Positions 22,612 through 25,946 of a stretch of 25,946 nucleotides of DNA are shown here, one piece after another (the stretch's first letter is position 1; the number at the start of each line of letters is the position of its first letter). Source of the DNA: Actinomycetes bacterium. GTDB taxonomy: Bacteria > Actinomycetota > Acidimicrobiia > Acidimicrobiales > RAAP-2. Both the position numbers and the translations under genes were made by a program. Under the pieces are notes generated by a model. That model saw only the letters and a list, made by a program, of their open reading frames with translations. It made no database searches and was not told the DNA's origin. The stretch covers positions 1-25,946 of the forward strand of contig JAJYZN010000012.1 of assembly GCA_021799915.1 (NCBI GenBank), in the 5' to 3' direction.

Positions 22612-23058
22612 CTAGGGATGTCCTGCCGCCGGCGGCGGGGAGAGCGAGGTCAACCACCGCGGGAGCCGGGTCGGGCGCCCGGAGCGGGTGAGGGCGGCGT
22701 GGACCGTGACCGCCGTGGCTCGGGGCTCCGCTCCGGTGGTGAGCAGGTAGCCGATCTGGAACGTGGCGGGCGTGGCTCCGGCCAGGACCAGGTGGACGTC
22801 GACCTCGTCGTCGAAGGAGAGCGGGCGCAGGTAGCTGACCGCCGCCTCCACTACGGCGAACTCGATCCCCTCCTCCCGCAGCTCGGCGTAGGGGTGCCCC
22901 AGGGACCGCAGGTACTCGACCCTGGCCTCTTCGAGGTACGGCAGGTAGGCGGCGTGGTGGACGACGCCCATGGCGTCGGTCTCGGCGAAGCGCACCCGTA
23001 GCCGGTGGACGAACGGATAGTCGTCGGGGTGGCGGGATGGGGTCCACGTGACGCGCAC
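22612..23058 (-). CDS. acyl-CoA thioesterase, 4HBT hotdog fold
   Basis: Hotdog-fold thioesterase of 148 aa (YbgC/4-hydroxybenzoyl-CoA thioesterase type) that hydrolyses acyl-CoA. The diagnostic segment is RVRFAETDAMGVVHHAAYLPYLEEARVEYL split as FAETDAMGVVHHAAY with the catalytic Asp, followed by YLEEARVEYL; ELREEGIEFAVVEAAVSYLRP and FDDEVDVHLVLA complete the sheet. The GTG at 23058 is chosen because the hotdog domain begins soon after (DDYPFVHRLRVRF) and the divergent monooxygenase promoter lies immediately beyond. An in-frame extension to 23382 overlaps the monooxygenase and is rejected. The ribosome site is weak. It probably releases or recycles CoA in the catabolic pathways nearby. Confidence 0.87.
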   Translation of the reverse strand: MRVTWTPSRHPDDYPFVHRLRVRFAETDAMGVVHHAAYLPYLEEARVEYLRSLGHPYAELREEGIEFAVVEAAVSYLRPLSFDDEVDVHLVLAGATPATFQIGYLLTTGAEPRATAVTVHAALTRSGRPTRLPRWLTSLSPPPAAGHP

Positions 23059-23095
23059 CGGCCCATACTCGCACGGCGATCCGGGGAGCACCGGG

Positions 23096-23101
23096 TACGA
23101 T
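23096..23101 (+). promoter_or_regulatory. -10-like element for a leaderless transcript
   Basis: TACGAT ends seven bases before the ATG of the monooxygenase gene, and no ribosome site is present between. This spacing puts the transcription start at the start codon. The identical hexamer sits six bases before the GTG of the Gfo/Idh/MocA gene on the other strand. Confidence 0.5.
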
Positions 23102-23108
23102 CGGTCCG

Positions 23109-24179
23109 ATGGCGGTGGAGGTGAGCTGGTTCGGTGCGCTCTGCGACGACGACTACGAGCTCCTCGGAGTGCCCGACCCGGCCTTGGTCTCCAGTTTCGA
23201 GCACTGCGCGGCCATCGTGCGCCAGGCCGAGGCCTCGGGCTTCGACAACGTCCTGCTCCCCTCGGGCTACGCGCTCGGTATCGACACCGTCGCCTTCGCC
23301 GCGGCCGTGGCTCCCGCGCTCGACCGCATTCGCCTGCTGGTGGCGATGCGCTGCGGCGAGGAGTGGCCTCCCAAAGCGGCACGCCAGCTCGCCACTCTCG
23401 ACCATCTCCTCGGAGGGCGCCTCACGATCAACGCCATCTCCAGCGATCTTCCCGGAGAGGCCCTCGATTCGGAGTCCCGTTACGCCCGCAGCGGTGAGGC
23501 CCTCGAGATCATCCGCCAGCTCCTGGACGGCCACCGGGTGAGCCACCACGGCATCTGGTACGACCTCGAAGTGGATCCGCCGCGCCTCGGCACGCTGTCG
23601 GGGGGCTGCCCTCCGGTGTACTTCGGCGGGCTCTCCGAGCCCGCCCGCGACTTGGCCGCCGCCACCGCCGACGTGTACCTCATGTGGCCGGACACCGAGG
23701 ACGTCGTGGTCTCGGTGATCGAGGACCTGCGCCGGAGGGCCGCGGCACGGGGTCGGACGCTGCGATTCGGCTACCGGGTGCATGTCGTGGTCCGCCGCTC
23801 CGAGTCCGAGGCGCGACGGGCGGCCAGCCAGCTGGTCTCCCAGCTCGACGACGAGACCGGGGAAGCCATTCGGAACCGCTCGCTGGACGCCGGCTCGGTG
23901 GGCGTCGGTCGCCAGAGCGAGCTGCGGGCCGGAGCCGACGACGACGGCTACGTCGAAGAGCACCTCTGGACCGGGATCGGACGGGGGCGGTCCGGTTGCG
24001 GGGCCGCGGTGGTCGGCGATCCCGAGCAGGTTGCGGCGAAGCTGGCCCGCTACGCCGAGCTCGGCTTCGATGCCTTCATCCTGTCGGGCTACCCGCACCT
24101 CGACGAGTGCCGTCGGTTCGGTGAGCTGGTGCTCCCCCTCATCGATCACGCTCCGCTCGAGCTCGAGGCGAGGGCGTGA
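23109..24179 (+). CDS. LLM-class flavin-dependent monooxygenase, SsuD-like
   Basis: A TIM-barrel, luciferase-like oxidoreductase of 356 aa, closest by eye to FMNH2-dependent alkanesulfonate monooxygenase SsuD (381 aa in E. coli) and dimethylsulfone monooxygenase. Diagnostic pieces: QAEASGFDNVLLPSGY, LLVAMRCGEEWPPKAARQLA, LGGRLTINAISSDLPGE, RYARSGEALEI, the aldehyde-rich VYFGGLSEPARDLAA, and the C-terminal GFDAFILSGYPHLDECRRFG, where SsuD has SGYPHLEE. C-S bond cleavage of an organosulfonate releasing sulfite is the leading hypothesis, but no ssuABC or flavin reductase gene is adjacent. It is transcribed divergently from the thioesterase (50 bp) with a leaderless-type start, and ends 10 bp from the convergent oxidoreductase gene. 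Confidence 0.9.
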   Translation: MAVEVSWFGALCDDDYELLGVPDPALVSSFEHCAAIVRQAEASGFDNVLLPSGYALGIDTVAFAAAVAPALDRIRLLVAMRCGEEWPPKAARQLATLDHLLGGRLTINAISSDLPGEALDSESRYARSGEALEIIRQLLDGHRVSHHGIWYDLEVDPPRLGTLSGGCPPVYFGGLSEPARDLAAATADVYLMWPDTEDVVVSVIEDLRRRAAARGRTLRFGYRVHVVVRRSESEARRAASQLVSQLDDETGEAIRNRSLDAGSVGVGRQSELRAGADDDGYVEEHLWTGIGRGRSGCGAAVVGDPEQVAAKLARYAELGFDAFILSGYPHLDECRRFGELVLPLIDHAPLELEARA

Positions 24180-24189
24180 CCGCACGGTC

Positions 24190-25284
24190 TCAGGGCGCGA
24201 GGACCTCGGCCATCTCCACCACCCGCGTCTCGGCGATCGATAGCTGCGCCGCTGCGCCGAGGGCCACGCTGAGCAGGCCGTCGGACAGGCTGACCGACGG
24301 GGAGCCTCCTCGGCGGATGGCGTCGAGGAAGTCGAGGTGCTCCAAGTAGCTCGATCCGTGGTGGAACCCCTCGTGGCGGATGCGATCGTCGGCGGCCACT
24401 TCCTCGGTAACCCCCCACGGTCCCCGGTCCCGCCGGCCGGTCCGGACGATCCCCGACGGCACGAAGGCCTCTATTTTCCCGGCGTCGCCCACGACGCTCA
24501 GCTCTTCTTGGTTCCGGCTGGCCTCGGCGAACATGCACAGGTCCAACGAGGCTCTCACCCCTCCGGCGTACTCGACGATGACCATGGCGTTGTCGAGGAT
24601 GTCGGGCACCTCGCCTGTGTACCGCTCGTCGAGATGGTTGACGTCCTGGCCTCCCGATGCCATCACGCGGATCGGCTCGGTGCCTGCCACCAGGTTCATG
24701 AGGTCGAAGAAGTGGCAGCACTTCTCCACCAGGGTGCCGCCGGTATTGCGGTTGAACCGGTTCCAGTTCCCGACCTTGGGCAGGAACGGATAGCGATGCT
24801 CACGGATGGCCACCATCCGGACCCGACCGACCGCCCCTTCACCCACCTGGCGGAGGAGGGTGGCGACGGGGGGGATGTAGCGGTACTCGAGGCCCACCCA
24901 GATGACGCCGGGGTAGCCGGACGCGGCTTCCATGACCGAGCGGCAATCGGCCACCGTGGTGCACAAGGGCTTCTCGACCATGACGTGGAGGCCCGACCCC
25001 AGCACGTCGAGGAGGACGGCGGCGTGGGTCATGTTCGGGCTGGCCACCACCACGGCGTCGCACAGGCCCGAGGCCAGCAGCTGGCGATGGTCCGAGAAGA
25101 GCTCGGGCACGGCCCGCCCGGCCATGCGCGCTGTGGAGACCGCAGACTCCCGGGAGCCTTCGTCGGGGTCCGACATGGCCGTGACCTCGACCCCGTCGAC
25201 GGCTCCGAGGTTCCTGAAGTGCTCGAGGCCCATCATCCCGGTACCGATGATGCCGTAGCGGACAGGGTCGATGGTGGGAGGCAC
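24190..25284 (-). CDS. Gfo/Idh/MocA-family NAD(P)-dependent oxidoreductase
   Basis: A 364-residue dehydrogenase with an N-terminal Rossmann domain (GIIGTGMMGLEHFRNL at 11-26), the family's EKP motif (HVMVEKPLCTT, near 102-112) that holds the cofactor and catalytic Lys, and a C-terminal alpha-beta domain with GTLVEKCCHFFDLMNLV carrying the conserved HxxD (His and Asp of HFFD). Members act on sugars, inositols and related polyols. The GTG at 25284 is six bases after TACGAT, consistent with a leaderless transcript; a longer open frame upstream runs antisense through the condensation-domain gene. No sugar transporter is adjacent, so the substrate is open. Confidence 0.9.
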   Translation of the reverse strand: MPPTIDPVRYGIIGTGMMGLEHFRNLGAVDGVEVTAMSDPDEGSRESAVSTARMAGRAVPELFSDHRQLLASGLCDAVVVASPNMTHAAVLLDVLGSGLHVMVEKPLCTTVADCRSVMEAASGYPGVIWVGLEYRYIPPVATLLRQVGEGAVGRVRMVAIREHRYPFLPKVGNWNRFNRNTGGTLVEKCCHFFDLMNLVAGTEPIRVMASGGQDVNHLDERYTGEVPDILDNAMVIVEYAGGVRASLDLCMFAEASRNQEELSVVGDAGKIEAFVPSGIVRTGRRDRGPWGVTEEVAADDRIRHEGFHHGSSYLEHLDFLDAIRRGGSPSVSLSDGLLSVALGAAAQLSIAETRVVEMAEVLAP

Positions 25285-25290
25285 ACCGTG

Positions 25291-25296
25291 ATCGTA
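25291..25296 (-). promoter_or_regulatory. -10-like element for a leaderless transcript
   Basis: TACGAT on the minus strand, six bases before the GTG start of the Gfo/Idh/MocA gene, with no ribosome site between. Confidence 0.45.
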
Positions 25297-25336
25297 TCGG
25301 CGCGCCGGACCGGGGAGCGTGGGCCAATATAGAGAG

Positions 25337-25946
25337 GTGAGCCACCCATCACCACGGACCGTCGCGGCGCGTCCGGACCCGGATGCTCCCGGCGCTGCCG
25401 ACTCTGACGCCGCCGCCGCCGCCGGCCGTGCTCCCGGAGCTGGCGGACTGTCCACCACCGAGCCGGTGACCGATGGCCGTGATCTGGAGGCACCGGCAAC
25501 GCCCACCCAGCGGTCCTCCCTGCTGATGTCGGCCTTCAACCCCAGCCGGGAGTTCATGAGCTGGATCTACCAGATCAACGGCCGTCTCGACGTGGAGGCC
25601 TTGGCTCGGGCTGTCGACGACGTGGTCTCCCGTCACGACATGCTCCGGCTGCGCTTCGTGAACCGGGACCGGGGCCCGGTGCAGGTCGTCACCCCGTTCC
25701 GCCCCGGGGTGCTGAACGTGGTGTCCCTCGACGACCGGCCCAAGCTCGAAGCCCTCACCACGGCTGTCCGAGCCGTCGAGATCGAGTACCAGGATCTCTC
25801 GCCATGGGACGACGCCCGTCTCCAGGCCAACCTGTACCTGGTGGCCCCCAAGACCAACGTCCTGGCCGTATGGGTCGCCGAAGCGGCGGTCGACGGTGAC
25901 TCGGGCACGCTGGTGGCCGCCGAGATCTCCCGGGCCTACGCGGCTC
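25337..25946 (+). CDS. condensation-domain-like protein (3' partial)
   Basis: Reading frame open to the window end, 203 codons visible. Residues 1-52 are a low-complexity Ala/Asp/Gly/Pro leader. From about 55 the sequence follows the start of NRPS-type condensation domains: TPTQRSSLLM, then WIYQINGRLDVEALARAVDD and VVSRHDMLRLRFVNRD. The acceptor-site HHxxxDG motif is represented by VAEAAVDGDSG at 180-190, with Ala181 and Glu182 in place of the two His, so the usual catalytic His is missing. This may be a non-catalytic or divergent condensation domain, or a standalone acyltransferase-like protein. GTG at 25337 follows AGAGAG, and CAATAT lies six bases upstream. It is divergent from the Gfo/Idh/MocA gene. 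What follows downstream is outside the window. Confidence 0.75.
   Translation, partial: MSHPSPRTVAARPDPDAPGAADSDAAAAAGRAPGAGGLSTTEPVTDGRDLEAPATPTQRSSLLMSAFNPSREFMSWIYQINGRLDVEALARAVDDVVSRHDMLRLRFVNRDRGPVQVVTPFRPGVLNVVSLDDRPKLEALTTAVRAVEIEYQDLSPWDDARLQANLYLVAPKTNVLAVWVAEAAVDGDSGTLVAAEISRAYAA

Noticed and set aside
22851..24185. 444-codon open frame on the minus strand
   Set aside because: Antisense to the SsuD-like monooxygenase; no motif, and it would swallow the thioesterase promoter.

Overview
The window is about 26 kb of high-GC DNA (mostly G or C at third codon positions, many GTG starts, short or overlapping gene junctions). Gene content points to a free-living actinobacterium, probably of the Acidimicrobiia type: fused LivH-LivM transporters, F420/FMN-type luciferase-like monooxygenases, several crotonases and thiolases, amidohydrolase-2 proteins, and a membrane protein with a long Thr-rich tail. 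The phylum is fairly secure; the class is an inference from gene style, not from a marker gene.

Layout. (1) 1-6260, plus strand: a branched-chain/amide-type ABC importer (binding protein cut by the window edge, fused LivHM permease, LivG, LivF, the last three overlapping by a few bases) followed by a thiolase. (2) 6294-8069, minus strand: a beta-carbonic anhydrase whose start overlaps the stop of an amidohydrolase gene that carries a frameshift and has lost its N-terminal metal motif. (3) 8160-10021, plus strand: an NAD-dependent epimerase-like protein and a Thr-rich membrane protein. (4) 10024-12195: a degraded zone holding a CTP-synthase-C-terminal-related glutamine amidotransferase relic, an intact DJ-1/PfpI protein, the right end of an IS200/IS605-type element with a TnpB zinc-ribbon scrap, and a vapBC module whose vapC is cut exactly at the element end. 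(5) 12278-13596, minus strand: an arsR-SRPBCC-VOC operon with a palindrome over its start. (6) 13699-14469: an AqpZ-like aquaporin. (7) 14598-22059: a CoA-thioester catabolic block, with a PaaG-like isomerase and a 733-aa NDP-forming acyl-CoA synthetase (minus), an SDR dehydrogenase and a thiolase-like protein lacking the nucleophilic Cys (plus), then an amidohydrolase and an enoyl-CoA hydratase (minus). (8) 22215-25946: a small unknown protein, a hotdog thioesterase, an SsuD-like monooxygenase, a Gfo/Idh/MocA oxidoreductase, and the start of a condensation-domain protein whose HHxxxDG motif is degenerate.

How it fits together. Uptake by the Liv importer, activation to a CoA thioester, double-bond isomerisation/hydration, dehydrogenation by the SDR, and carbon-carbon cleavage by the thiolase or the thiolase-like protein would form a plausible degradation route for a carboxylic acid (aromatic, alicyclic or steroid side chain); the substrate cannot be read from the sequence. 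The most useful new observation is that two separated operons in this block, SDR/thiolase-like and amidohydrolase/enoyl-CoA hydratase, share the same promoter architecture: a -10-like TANNGT, three bases, then a 14-bp TGAC-N6-GTCA palindrome, suggesting one repressor controls both. No regulator of the TetR type is encoded in the window. No tRNA, rRNA or CRISPR array was seen.
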